From: Flavobacteriales bacterium
Lineage (GTDB): Bacteria > Bacteroidota > Bacteroidia > Flavobacteriales_F > PHOS-HE28
DNA: 64,000 bases
Direction: 5' to 3'
Assembly: GCA_020635695.1 (NCBI GenBank)
Contig: JACJZH010000010.1
Location: 97,219 to 161,218 of the forward strand
Below are positions 1-7,786 of this stretch, piece by piece. Position 1 is the stretch's first letter. Each line of letters starts with the position of its first letter. The notes beneath the pieces were generated by a model. The model was not told the origin of the DNA and ran no database searches. It was given only the letters and a program-made list of their open reading frames with translations. The position numbers and the translations under genes were made by a program.

Positions 1-1355
1 CCGGTGCCGATGTCGAGCACGGGCGCGCTGGCCGGGACGAGCGGCAGCAGACGCGGGGTCTTCATCCGGGCGCGGAACAGGGCGCCGGCACGGGTGTGGA
101 CCATCAGCTCCAGGGCCAGCACCAGCAGGAGCAGGACGTGGGCCACACCCACCCAGGCGTAGGGCTGTTCCCAAGGGATCACGGTGTAGGTGAGGTAGGT
201 GGGCACAGCCAGCGCGGCGTACCAGTAGGGCCACCGGTAGGGCGTGAACAGGGCCAGCGCCAGCAGGGGCACGATGTACCACGGATGCACCGTGCTGGAG
301 AAACCCAGGTAGATGGCCACCACCCACAGGAAGCCCTCCTCCGGCGTTCGCCAGGCGCGCTTCAGGAACAGTGCCGAGAAGGCCAGTACCATGAGCAGGG
401 GCATCACCGGCCCGCCCTTCACCCAGGTCTCGGGCAAGAGCACCTTCAGGGCTTCGTACAGACCACCGAAGAACTCGAAGTGCGCAGCATAGAGGCGCAG
501 GCTCTCCAGCACATGTGCCACCAGGTCGGGCGTGTACCAAGGCAGCCAGGATACCGTGAACACACCGATGGCCACGCCCGCCGCCCCGAAGGCCCGTCGC
601 CAGCCGAGGAAGGCCGGGAACACCCCCAACAACACCAGCGGCCAGAGCTTCACGGCAATCGCCAGGCCCAGCGCCAGTCCTGCAGAAGCCCATGCTGACC
701 GGTGCACCGCGAGCAAGGTGAAAAGCAGGAGGGGCACCACGAAGGCCTCGCTATGCAGGTTGCCCACCAGCTCCACGATCACCACGGGGTTCAGTGCGTA
801 GAGGGCAGCCCTGCCGGTGTGCTGGCCGTTCACCTGCAGCAGCCGGAGCATGGCCAGCATGGCGAGCCCTTCGGCCATCAGCACCAAGGCGCGCAGGGCC
901 ACCGTCATGCCGTGGAGGTCGCCCCCACCCAGCCACGCGGCCACGGCGAAGCAGGCCTGGCTCACCGGCGGGTAGGTCGTGTGCCGGTCCGGGGAGTTCA
1001 ACAGGCCCAACAGGTCTTCCGGGACCTTCAACCCCTGCTCCAGGGCCTCGATGGGCACGTGGGCGAAGGGCGACATGCCCTGCACCGAGCACAGCCCGTC
1101 CCAGAGGTAGCGGTAGTGGTCGTCCGAGAACAGGGGCTCGGCAGGAAGCAGCGCCAGACGCAGACCGAAGGCGAGCAGGATCAGGTCCCGCATGGACAGG
1201 GGCCTTCCACCGAGCACGAGCACATAACCCAGGAACGCGGCCAGGTAGCCCCCGCCCCACTGCCACCAGACCGACCGGTCCACGGCGTAGCCGAGCAGCA
1301 GGATGCCAAGCGCCAGCAACACGATGCCGGAGGTGCGTGCCAGGGGACCCTTCAC
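1..1355 (-). CDS. GT-C (GT87-like) membrane glycosyltransferase, C-terminally joined to a SAM methyltransferase motif; partial
   Basis: The minus-strand frame is open from a GTG at 1355 to the window edge, about 451 codons. The GTG overlaps the stop of the upstream glycosyltransferase as GTGA, suggesting translational coupling. The product is strongly hydrophobic with many predicted membrane segments. An early loop reads DDHYRYLWDG at about residues 78-87, the acidic loop motif typical of GT-C enzymes that use polyprenyl-phosphate sugars. Near the window edge the same frame reads VLDIGTG, which resembles motif I of class I SAM-dependent methyltransferases, so a methyltransferase domain appears to continue outside the window. 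An in-frame ATG (MKTPRLLP) lies about 20 codons before it and could be a separate start, but no stop lies between. Exact sugar and acceptor are unknown. Confidence 0.75.
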   Translation of the reverse strand, partial: MKGPLARTSGIVLLALGILLLGYAVDRSVWWQWGGGYLAAFLGYVLVLGGRPLSMRDLILLAFGLRLALLPAEPLFSDDHYRYLWDGLCSVQGMSPFAHVPIEALEQGLKVPEDLLGLLNSPDRHTTYPPVSQACFAVAAWLGGGDLHGMTVALRALVLMAEGLAMLAMLRLLQVNGQHTGRAALYALNPVVIVELVGNLHSEAFVVPLLLFTLLAVHRSAWASAGLALGLAIAVKLWPLVLLGVFPAFLGWRRAFGAAGVAIGVFTVSWLPWYTPDLVAHVLESLRLYAAHFEFFGGLYEALKVLLPETWVKGGPVMPLLMVLAFSALFLKRAWRTPEEGFLWVVAIYLGFSSTVHPWYIVPLLALALFTPYRWPYWYAALAVPTYLTYTVIPWEQPYAWVGVAHVLLLLVLALELMVHTRAGALFRARMKTPRLLPLVPASAPVLDIGT

Positions 1356-2818
1356 CGGGAGAGACGCATGGAATGCAGCAGGGACAGGCTGAATACGGCC
1401 CCGAAGCCCAGGGCCAGCATGCCATGGAAGAGCCAGAGCCCCCCATCGCGCAGCAGCCAGCCGGCCCAGAGCGCTGCCACCGCATAGAGGAACAGCAGGC
1501 CTTCGAACCAGAGCAGCGGACCACGCCTGGTGCGCAGGTAGCGATCGCCGTGCAAGCCATCCGCCTTGCCCACCAGCCCCAGCTTGGGGGTGCGCACGAA
1601 GCCACTGCGGATGCCCAGGTAGCCCTCGGCCACGGCCAGGGCATTGTGCAGGCTGAGCCCCATGCTCAGGGCCAGGAACAGCGGGAACTGCCAGGCGAAG
1701 GTGCGCCAGGGCATGCGGGTGCTGTTCCGCTGGGCCACCGCGTAGTACACCGCCAGCACCAGCAGGCTGAAGGTGAAGACCAGCGCGGCTTGGAAGAGCG
1801 CCTGCAGCTCGGGGTGCCGATGTTTCAGCCAGAGGACGGGGCCACTGAGCAACACCAGCCCGATCACGGCCAGGAACACCGTGCTGTTCATGAGGTGCAA
1901 CACGGCATGGACCTTCGTTCCCAAGGAAAGCCGCGGATGTCGCAGCACGCTTCCCAGGTCCAGCCGCACGCATTCGGCGGCGCCCTTGTTCCAGCGGCGC
2001 TGCTGGGCCTTCAGGGCGTTCATCTCGGCGGGAAGTTCGGCCGGGCAGACCACGTGCTCCAGGTAGCGGAACCGCCAGCCGGCCAGCTGCGCCCGGTAGC
2101 TCAGGTCCAGGTCCTCGGTGAGCGAGTCGGGCCGCCAGCCGCCGGCCTCCGCGATGCAGCGCTTGCGCCACACGCCGCCCGTGCCGTTGAAGTTGATGAA
2201 GTGCCCCAACGCGTTGCGCCCGACCTGCTCCACGCTGAAGTGGGCGTCGAGCCCGAAGGCCTGCAGGCGCGTCAGCAGGTTACCTTCCCGGTTCAGGTGC
2301 CCCCAGCGGGTCTGCACCATGCCGATGCCGGCGTCCGCGAACCAGGGCACCGTGCGGCGCAGGAAGTCCGCGTCCGGCAGGAAGTCGGCGTCGAAGATGG
2401 CGATCAGCTCCCCCTTCGCACGGGCCGTCCCGAAGGCCAGGGCACCCGCCTTGTACCCGGTGCGTTCACCGCGGCGCAGGTGCACGATGTCCACACCCCG
2501 TTCCCGCCAGGCCGCACACCGGGCCGCTGCGAGGCCCACGGTCTCATCGTCGCTGTCGTCCAGCACCTGCACTTCCAGCCGGTCAAGCGGCCAGTCGAAA
2601 GCGCACACCCGGTCGATCAGCCGCTCCACGACATGGCGCTCATTGAACACGGGCAGCTGAACGGTCACCCTGGGAAGCACCTGCGGCAACGGAGGTTCGG
2701 GTTCCGCAGGGCGTGCCTTCTGCCGCAGGTAGGCCACGGTCAGGTGCAACTGGCCCAGGCTGAAGAGCAGGATGAAGCCCAACAGCAGCCCGTACATCAC
2801 CAGCACCACCATGCCCAT
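1352..2818 (-). CDS. Family 2 processive glycosyltransferase (cellulose synthase/CslA-like)
   Basis: A 488-residue membrane protein with an N-terminal membrane segment (about residues 5-28), a cytosolic GT-A domain and several C-terminal membrane segments. The family 2 signature is complete: DDSD at 87-90 (nucleotide binding), DAD at 143-145 (metal/UDP), TED at 234-236 (catalytic base) and QQRRW at 272-276. This set is typical of processive beta-glycan synthases such as glucomannan/CslA-like enzymes and curdlan or cellulose synthase relatives. No PilZ domain is visible. It sits 3 bp downstream of a DPM-like GT2 and overlaps the following GT-C gene, so the three probably build one surface glycan or glycolipid. 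Sugar specificity cannot be read from the sequence. Confidence 0.88.
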   Translation of the reverse strand: MGMVVLVMYGLLLGFILLFSLGQLHLTVAYLRQKARPAEPEPPLPQVLPRVTVQLPVFNERHVVERLIDRVCAFDWPLDRLEVQVLDDSDDETVGLAAARCAAWRERGVDIVHLRRGERTGYKAGALAFGTARAKGELIAIFDADFLPDADFLRRTVPWFADAGIGMVQTRWGHLNREGNLLTRLQAFGLDAHFSVEQVGRNALGHFINFNGTGGVWRKRCIAEAGGWRPDSLTEDLDLSYRAQLAGWRFRYLEHVVCPAELPAEMNALKAQQRRWNKGAAECVRLDLGSVLRHPRLSLGTKVHAVLHLMNSTVFLAVIGLVLLSGPVLWLKHRHPELQALFQAALVFTFSLLVLAVYYAVAQRNSTRMPWRTFAWQFPLFLALSMGLSLHNALAVAEGYLGIRSGFVRTPKLGLVGKADGLHGDRYLRTRRGPLLWFEGLLFLYAVAALWAGWLLRDGGLWLFHGMLALGFGAVFSLSLLHSMRLSR

Positions 2819-2821
2819 CGT

Positions 2822-3505
2822 TCAGCGGTACTTGAAAATGGTGGCGATGATCTTGTACCCGGCCATGATCGTGCCTTTCAGGGTGCCGCTCACCTTGCTG
2901 AAGCCGATGCGTCGACGGTAGTCCACGGGCACCTCGGCGTAAGGTAGTCGCTGTCTGGCGGCCTTCACCTGCATCTCCACCGTCCAGCCGTAGTTGCGGT
3001 CCTCCATGCCCAGGTGCTCCAGGGCCTCCCAGCGGATGGCCCGGAAAGGCCCGAGGTCAGTGTAATGCACGCCGTACAGCCAGCGCATCAGGGTGCAGGC
3101 CAGCCGGTTGCCGAACACCTGCTGGGGCGTCATGCTGCCCCGTTCGCGGGTGCCCAGGGCGCGCGACCCGATCACCAGGTCGGCCTGATCTTCGGCGATC
3201 GGCGCCAGGAGCCTGGGCAGTTCCTCGGGATGGTCGCTGTGGTCCCCGTCCAGGAACACCACCACATCGGGCCGGCGCTCCTTGTCCCGCAGGTGGGCGA
3301 TGCCCATCAGGCAGGCGTTGCCGTAGCCGCGCAGGGGTTGGTCCAGCACGGTGGCGCCGGCCTCTTCGGCACGCTGCCGGGTGCGGTCGCTGCTGGCGTT
3401 GTTCACCACCACCACCTCGCGCACCAGCTCCTTCGGGATGTCGCGCACCACGTGACCCACGGCCTCCTCCTCGTTGAAGGCGGGAATGATGACATCGACG
3501 ATCAT
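2822..3505 (-). CDS. Family 2 glycosyltransferase, polyprenyl-phosphate mannosyl/glucosyltransferase-like (DPM1-type)
   Basis: The start is placed at ATG 3505, giving 227 residues beginning MIVDVIIPAFNEEEAV, the usual GT2 N-terminus. An upstream in-frame ATG at 3583 would add 26 residues without family character. The DxD motif appears in FLDGDHSDHPEEL, and the C-terminal half carries DLGPFRAIRWEAL, as in dolichyl- or undecaprenyl-phosphate sugar synthases. There are no clear membrane spans, so it is likely a soluble or peripheral enzyme making polyprenyl-phosphate-linked sugar. That product is what GT-C enzymes use, and a GT-C gene lies two genes downstream, so a donor-making and donor-using pair is a reasonable inference. 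The stop is only 3 bp from the next gene, indicating an operon. Confidence 0.85.
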   Translation of the reverse strand: MIVDVIIPAFNEEEAVGHVVRDIPKELVREVVVVNNASSDRTRQRAEEAGATVLDQPLRGYGNACLMGIAHLRDKERRPDVVVFLDGDHSDHPEELPRLLAPIAEDQADLVIGSRALGTRERGSMTPQQVFGNRLACTLMRWLYGVHYTDLGPFRAIRWEALEHLGMEDRNYGWTVEMQVKAARQRLPYAEVPVDYRRRIGFSKVSGTLKGTIMAGYKIIATIFKYR

Positions 3506-3616
3506 GGGCGGCGAAGATCGGGAATGGCGGTTCGGACTGGTCCCGGAAAGGAGACCTTCCCGGTCGAACCGGTGGTTCGACACTACGACCGCCTGGAAGC
3601 GGAGCGTGGCCAGGAG

Positions 3617-4927
3617 CTACCGCTCCTCAAGACGCAGCTTCCAGTCGCCGTTCTCCAGGCGCAGCACACCGCGCGGGCACACCTCGGCGCAGATGCCGCA
3701 GCCCACGCAGCTGGCCCGCACGATGTCCTGCCCGCGCTGGGCGTAGCTGCGCACATCGATGCCCATCTCGCAGTAGGTGCTGCAGTTGCCGCAGCTGATG
3801 CACTGCCCGCCGTTGGTGGTGATGCGGAAGCGGCTGAAGAAGCGTTGTACGATGCCCAGGTAGGCGGCCATGGGGCAGCCGAAGCGACACCACACCCGGC
3901 TGCCCAACAGCGGGTAGAAACCCACTCCCACCACCCCACTGAACACCGCACCGATCACGAAGCCATAGGCCTTTGCAAAGCCTTGCGAGAAGCTCCCGAG
4001 CCAGCCCCCCTCCAGGGCGCTGTTCACCCAGAGCAATGCCGTGAGCAGCGTGATCAGCAGCAACACCCCATGCACCATCCAGCGCTCGATCTTCCAGGCC
4101 TTCAGGCTCTTGTCGCTGAGCTGCCGGAAGGGATCGCCGGCCGTTTCCGCCAAGCCGCCGCAGCCGCACACCCAGCTGCAGTACCAGCGCTTTCCGTAGA
4201 GGAAGGTGAGCACTGGCGTGGCCACGAAAGTGAGCACGAGCCCGATGCCGATGGCCCAAAGCCCCAGCGTGGTGGTGCTGAAGGAACCGACCGTTCCAGG
4301 CCACAGGGCGTCGTAGTCCAGCGGCCAGAAATAGCTGAAGTAGAACTCCGGCCGCTGCATCAGGGCCAGGAAGGCGGGCAGCAGGAACGCGAAGCCGAGC
4401 TGGAAGAACATCACGCTCACGGTGCGCCAGGTCTGATAGCGGCTGTGGCGGTACTTCACCAGGAACTTCGCCCCCATCACCAGCACGGCGAAGGTGTAGA
4501 AGCCCCCGTAGGCGAACCACTGGTCGGCGGGTCTCCCGCGCAGCAGCCTGCTCAGCGGGTCGAAGAGCCGGGTGATGCCGGCAATGCTTTCCGGGAACCA
4601 GTACAGGGCCACGTAGTAGGCCGTGAAAGCGATGCCCAGGGCCCAGGCGATGGCACCGCGTGCCGTGAGCGAACGATGGAACACGCCGTCGTTCCGGACC
4701 CCAGCCGGCTTTCCGACATAACGCCCCCGGATCACCAGGAGGACAGCAAGCGCCAGCGCTCCCCAACCCACGCCAAGCACCAGCGCAGGATGATCGGCGC
4801 CGAAACCGAACAGTGCGGCCACCAAGACCATGGTCCCTGTCCCGGCGCCCCAGGCGGCCAAGCGCGTGGACCCCACACCCAGGTGGTGAGGCCCCGCCAG
4901 GGACAGGCTCCGATCGCTCCGGCTCAT
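3617..4927 (-). CDS. Membrane-bound 4Fe-4S ferredoxin-type protein (NapH/NosR/CcoG-like)
   Basis: The start is ATG 4927 (MSRSDRSLSLAG), overlapping the stop of the upstream oxidoreductase as ATGA; 436 residues. Several membrane segments occupy most of the protein. Cytosolic loops carry CSWVCGCGG and CRFGCPMAAYLG, the CxxxCP type known from NapH and NosR. Near the C-terminus two complete 4Fe-4S motifs occur: CISCGNCSTYCEMG and CVGCGICAEVCPRG. The family passes electrons between quinol or a soluble donor and a partner enzyme across the membrane. The immediately upstream, translationally coupled FAD/NAD(P) oxidoreductase is the obvious partner. The terminal acceptor is not encoded here; no nitrous oxide or periplasmic nitrate reductase gene is adjacent. 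Confidence 0.82.
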   Translation of the reverse strand: MSRSDRSLSLAGPHHLGVGSTRLAAWGAGTGTMVLVAALFGFGADHPALVLGVGWGALALAVLLVIRGRYVGKPAGVRNDGVFHRSLTARGAIAWALGIAFTAYYVALYWFPESIAGITRLFDPLSRLLRGRPADQWFAYGGFYTFAVLVMGAKFLVKYRHSRYQTWRTVSVMFFQLGFAFLLPAFLALMQRPEFYFSYFWPLDYDALWPGTVGSFSTTTLGLWAIGIGLVLTFVATPVLTFLYGKRWYCSWVCGCGGLAETAGDPFRQLSDKSLKAWKIERWMVHGVLLLITLLTALLWVNSALEGGWLGSFSQGFAKAYGFVIGAVFSGVVGVGFYPLLGSRVWCRFGCPMAAYLGIVQRFFSRFRITTNGGQCISCGNCSTYCEMGIDVRSYAQRGQDIVRASCVGCGICAEVCPRGVLRLENGDWKLRLEER

Positions 4928-6207
4928 GGTACTACGGGCATAAAGGACTGCGCCAGATCGCGCACATACCGGCGGTGGAACTCCGGATCGAAATGGGCCC
5001 GTTCGAGCCCGGCCACCACCGCATCGATGGAGGCACCTTGACGCAGCCACGCATCGAAGACCTCGTGACGGAGCCGGACGCCCAGGGCGTTCACCCCGAG
5101 GAAGCGCCGCGAGGCCTTCTCCCAGACCAGGTGCAGGGAACGCCGGCCATCCGGATGTTCCCAGGTGTGCGCATCATGCCCTTCGTCCAGAATTGCGGGT
5201 ACCCGGCCATAGGTCTGGTACTCGATGTCGAAGAACTTGGCGCTGTTGAACCAGGGCCCGGGATCGTAGGCCGTGCGTTCACCGGTGATGGTGCGGGCCA
5301 CCGCCTCGCCCATCATCCGGCCCGTGTACCACACCGCTTCGATCGCGGGCCTTCCGGGTTCCGGATGCGCTTGCAATTGCGCACAGTCCCCGGCCGCGTA
5401 GACATCCCGTACGTTCGTTTCCAGGAATCCGTTCACCAGCACCCCACGGTCGGTCGAGACGCCGCTGCCCTGCAGGAAGCCGATGTTCGGCGACACGCCT
5501 ACACCGATGCCCACGAAGCCCGCGGGAAATTCCTCCCTGTTGGTGGTGCGCACGGCCTTCACCCGGCCTGTGCCGTCGTCCACCAGCTCCTGAAGCCCGG
5601 TCCCGAGGCGCAGGTCGATGCCGTGCTCCCGCAAATGCCGTTCGATGAGGTGGGAACCCGCCTCCGGTAGTACCCTGCCCCAAAAGCGGGGTTCGCGCAC
5701 CAGGAAGGTGACGTGGATGCCCCGGCTGTGCAGCATCTCCGCCAGTTCCACGCCGATGAGGCCGCCACCGACCACCACGGCCTGTCGCACGCCTGTCGTA
5801 TCGCGTTCCATACGCTCCAGGTCCTGCAAGCCGTAGAGGCCCTGCACCCCGCGCAGGTCCTGTCCCGGCCAGCCGAAGAGGTTGCTGCGGCTGCCGCTGG
5901 CTACCAGCAGGACGTCCCAGGTGATCCACCGCCCATCGCTCAATTCCAGTTCCCGCGAGGTCGTGTCCACCCGCTCGACCCAGCCACGGACCAGATCGAT
6001 CCCGTTCTTCGCCCAGAAGTGGTCCTCGTAGGGCTTGGTGTGCGCGTAGCGCATGTGGCCCATGTAGATGTACATGAGCGCGGTGCGGCTGTAGAAATGG
6101 TCGCTCTCACCGGAGACCACGGTGATGCGGTCGTCGCTCCGTTTGCGGATGTGCCGCGCAGCGGTGATGCCACTGATGCCGTTCCCGATGATCACGATGT
6201 GCCGCAT
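4924..6207 (-). CDS. FAD-dependent pyridine nucleotide-disulfide-family oxidoreductase
   Basis: The N-terminal FAD-binding fold reads IVIIGNGISGITAARHIRK, a Rossmann GxGxxG motif. A second dinucleotide fold reads VVVGGGLIGVELAEML in the middle. A late VYAAGDCAQ motif contacts the FAD as in NirB, rubredoxin reductase and BenC-type reductases. No redox-active CxxxxC pair is seen, so it is not a thioredoxin or lipoamide reductase type. Start ATG 6207 (MRHIVIIGNG) is preferred; an in-frame GTG at 6219 would add four residues. The gene overlaps the downstream membrane 4Fe-4S protein by 4 bp. The likely role is passing electrons between NAD(P)H and the iron-sulfur membrane protein. The physiological substrate is unknown. 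Confidence 0.85.
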   Translation of the reverse strand: MRHIVIIGNGISGITAARHIRKRSDDRITVVSGESDHFYSRTALMYIYMGHMRYAHTKPYEDHFWAKNGIDLVRGWVERVDTTSRELELSDGRWITWDVLLVASGSRSNLFGWPGQDLRGVQGLYGLQDLERMERDTTGVRQAVVVGGGLIGVELAEMLHSRGIHVTFLVREPRFWGRVLPEAGSHLIERHLREHGIDLRLGTGLQELVDDGTGRVKAVRTTNREEFPAGFVGIGVGVSPNIGFLQGSGVSTDRGVLVNGFLETNVRDVYAAGDCAQLQAHPEPGRPAIEAVWYTGRMMGEAVARTITGERTAYDPGPWFNSAKFFDIEYQTYGRVPAILDEGHDAHTWEHPDGRRSLHLVWEKASRRFLGVNALGVRLRHEVFDAWLRQGASIDAVVAGLERAHFDPEFHRRYVRDLAQSFMPVVP

Positions 6208-6247
6208 GCCCGTTTCCACTTCCGAAATTTGATGAAGATCCTGCAGG

Positions 6248-7267
6248 ATGCCACGCTCCGATCACCGCTGGACCGGGATCCCACCGTTGCTGATGCTGCT
6301 GCTCGGCCTGTCCTCCGGCCTTTGCGGACAGCCGATCCAGGGTGTGTGCTTCACGGGCCCGGACCGCCCCGTCGGGGACACCGCCCTGGCTCCTCTCGTG
6401 GAACTGGGGGCGGACCAGGTCTGCTTCATGCCCTATGCCTTCAGCCGTGCGGAAGGCGACGACCACCGCGTACAGCAGGCCGACTGGCAGTGGTGGGGCG
6501 AACGCGAGGAGGGCCTTGAACAGCTGGTGAACATGGCCCATGCGCAAGGCCTTCGCGTGATGATGAAACCCCACCTCTGGTTGGGCCATGGTCAATTCAC
6601 CGGGCACTACGATCCCGGGAGCGAGGCCGGCTGGCGGTCGTTCGAGGAGAGCTACGCCGACTACGTGGTGCACTATGCCCGCCTGTCCCGCCAGTGGGGC
6701 GTGGACCTGTTCTGCCTGGGTACGGAGCTCGACCATTTCGTCCAGAGCCGGCCCGCCTTCTGGCAGCGCCTGATCGATCGGGTGAGCGATGCGTTCCAGG
6801 GACCATTGACCTACGCCGCCAACTGGGACGAAGTGGAGCGGGTGCCCTTCTGGGGGCGCATGTCCTTCATCGGCGTGGACGGCTATTTCCCGCTCTGTCC
6901 GGCCCCGAACCCCTCGGCGTCGGAGCTCGACGAAGCCTGGACACCCCACCTGGACCGGTTGGAAGCGCTGTCTGCCAGGCACCGAAGACCGGTCCTGTTC
7001 ACCGAGATCGGTTACTGCTGCACCGCCAACTGTGCCGCGGAGCCCTGGAAGGAGGACCCTCGGGCTCCCAAGGATGAGGCCGCCCAGCATGCGGCCTGGT
7101 CGGCCTTCTTCCGGAACGTCACCGGTCGCCCCTGGTATGCCGGCTGTTTCGTCTGGAAGTGGCATGCCTACAGGCCATCCGGTGAAGCCGATGGCCCTGG
7201 CAACGGTTACAGTCCCCAGGGCCTGCCTGCGCTCGATGTGCTGCGAGAGGCGTTCGACCGGCCATGA
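6248..7267 (+). CDS. Secreted glycoside hydrolase, GH113-like (beta-mannanase type TIM barrel)
   Basis: The 339-residue protein starts with a hydrophobic signal peptide (about residues 10-27, ending SGLCGQ). The rest fits a (beta/alpha)8 glycosidase. Two acidic residues sit in the expected clan GH-A contexts: E160 in LGTELDHF as candidate acid/base and E253 in LFTEIGY as candidate nucleophile. MMKPHLWLGHG at about 105-115 is a conserved substrate-cleft strand of the GH113 and related families. A C-terminal FVWKWH strand completes the barrel. The gene is transcribed divergently from the oxidoreductase (about 40 bp apart) and stands near glycosyltransferase genes, so a role in glycan turnover is plausible. 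Activity on mannan is inferred only from family resemblance. Confidence 0.75.
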   Translation: MPRSDHRWTGIPPLLMLLLGLSSGLCGQPIQGVCFTGPDRPVGDTALAPLVELGADQVCFMPYAFSRAEGDDHRVQQADWQWWGEREEGLEQLVNMAHAQGLRVMMKPHLWLGHGQFTGHYDPGSEAGWRSFEESYADYVVHYARLSRQWGVDLFCLGTELDHFVQSRPAFWQRLIDRVSDAFQGPLTYAANWDEVERVPFWGRMSFIGVDGYFPLCPAPNPSASELDEAWTPHLDRLEALSARHRRPVLFTEIGYCCTANCAAEPWKEDPRAPKDEAAQHAAWSAFFRNVTGRPWYAGCFVWKWHAYRPSGEADGPGNGYSPQGLPALDVLREAFDRP

Positions 7268-7340
7268 CCACCAAGGCCATTGGATCCCACGTATCCGGCC
7301 CGGATCGGCGAGGTCCAGGCCATGGAATGCGCACTTCCAC

Positions 7341-7372
7341 TTGAACAACGCCTTCCGACCACCCTACCTTTA
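7341..7372 (+). promoter_or_regulatory. Putative Bacteroidota-type promoter
   Basis: TTGA at 7341-7344 and TACCTTTA at 7365-7372 are separated by exactly 20 bp, the spacing known for the Bacteroidota housekeeping sigma factor (TTTG and TAnnTTTG). It would start a transcript about 80 nt upstream of the small ORF at 7460. Confidence 0.5.
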
Positions 7373-7459
7373 CAGGACTGCAAGTGAAAAGAGGGACACG
7401 AGGGAACAGGAAGACCCGCAGCGTGTTCCATCAAAGGACCAGCAACACGGCATCAGGCC

Positions 7460-7657
7460 ATGAAGAACACGGGACGACCCGAAATGGGCACGGTATCGCT
7501 GACGGCCACCGCCGAGGAGGCTGAGCTTGACGCAGAGACCAAGGCCCAGGAGCCCTTTTGTCCGCACAAGGACCTCAACCTGCCGAAGTCGTATGACGAG
7601 GTGGTGTTGCGCATGAAACGGCTCCAAGGCACGCGCGAGGCAGAGGACCTCAACTGA
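7460..7657 (+). CDS. Small acidic hypothetical protein (65 aa)
   Basis: A 65-codon ORF between the GH113-like gene and the EF-G paralogue. It has no signal peptide and no membrane segment. The composition is mixed and acidic, with a CPH motif near the middle and a basic helix-like stretch (YDEVVLRMKRLQG) toward the C-terminus. I recognise no family. Support for it being expressed comes from context: a well-spaced promoter lies about 90 bp upstream and a strong hairpin with a T-containing tail (7724-7758) follows. No Shine-Dalgarno sequence is visible, which is normal in this phylum. It could instead be a spurious ORF within an untranslated RNA. Confidence 0.42.
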   Translation: MKNTGRPEMGTVSLTATAEEAELDAETKAQEPFCPHKDLNLPKSYDEVVLRMKRLQGTREAEDLN

Positions 7658-7723
7658 GCGGGACCGGCCGGCCTTTGCGGCTGACGGTCGTCTTTCTTTC
7701 CCGCGGAACAGCACGTAACTTCA

Positions 7724-7758
7724 GGGCATCGGACCGTTGGTCCGGTGCCCTGTTCGTT
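7724..7758 (+). terminator. Hairpin with T-rich tail between small ORF and EF-G paralogue
   Basis: Arms GGGCATCGGACC (7724-7735) and GGTCCGGTGCCC (7739-7750) pair over 12 bp with one G-U wobble and a GTT loop, followed by TGTTCGTTCTTGTT. It could terminate the small upstream transcript or form part of the EF-G paralogue leader; its closeness to the start codon (about 37 bp) leaves both open. Confidence 0.55.
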
Positions 7759-7786
7759 CTTGTTCCACGCCAAACTCTTCAGCGCC

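Noticed and set aside
794..2947. Long plus-strand open frame across the glycosyltransferase genes
   Set aside because: It is rich in P, R, H, Q and G without domain structure. The minus-strand frames carry complete GT2 motifs, so this is a shadow typical of GC-rich DNA.
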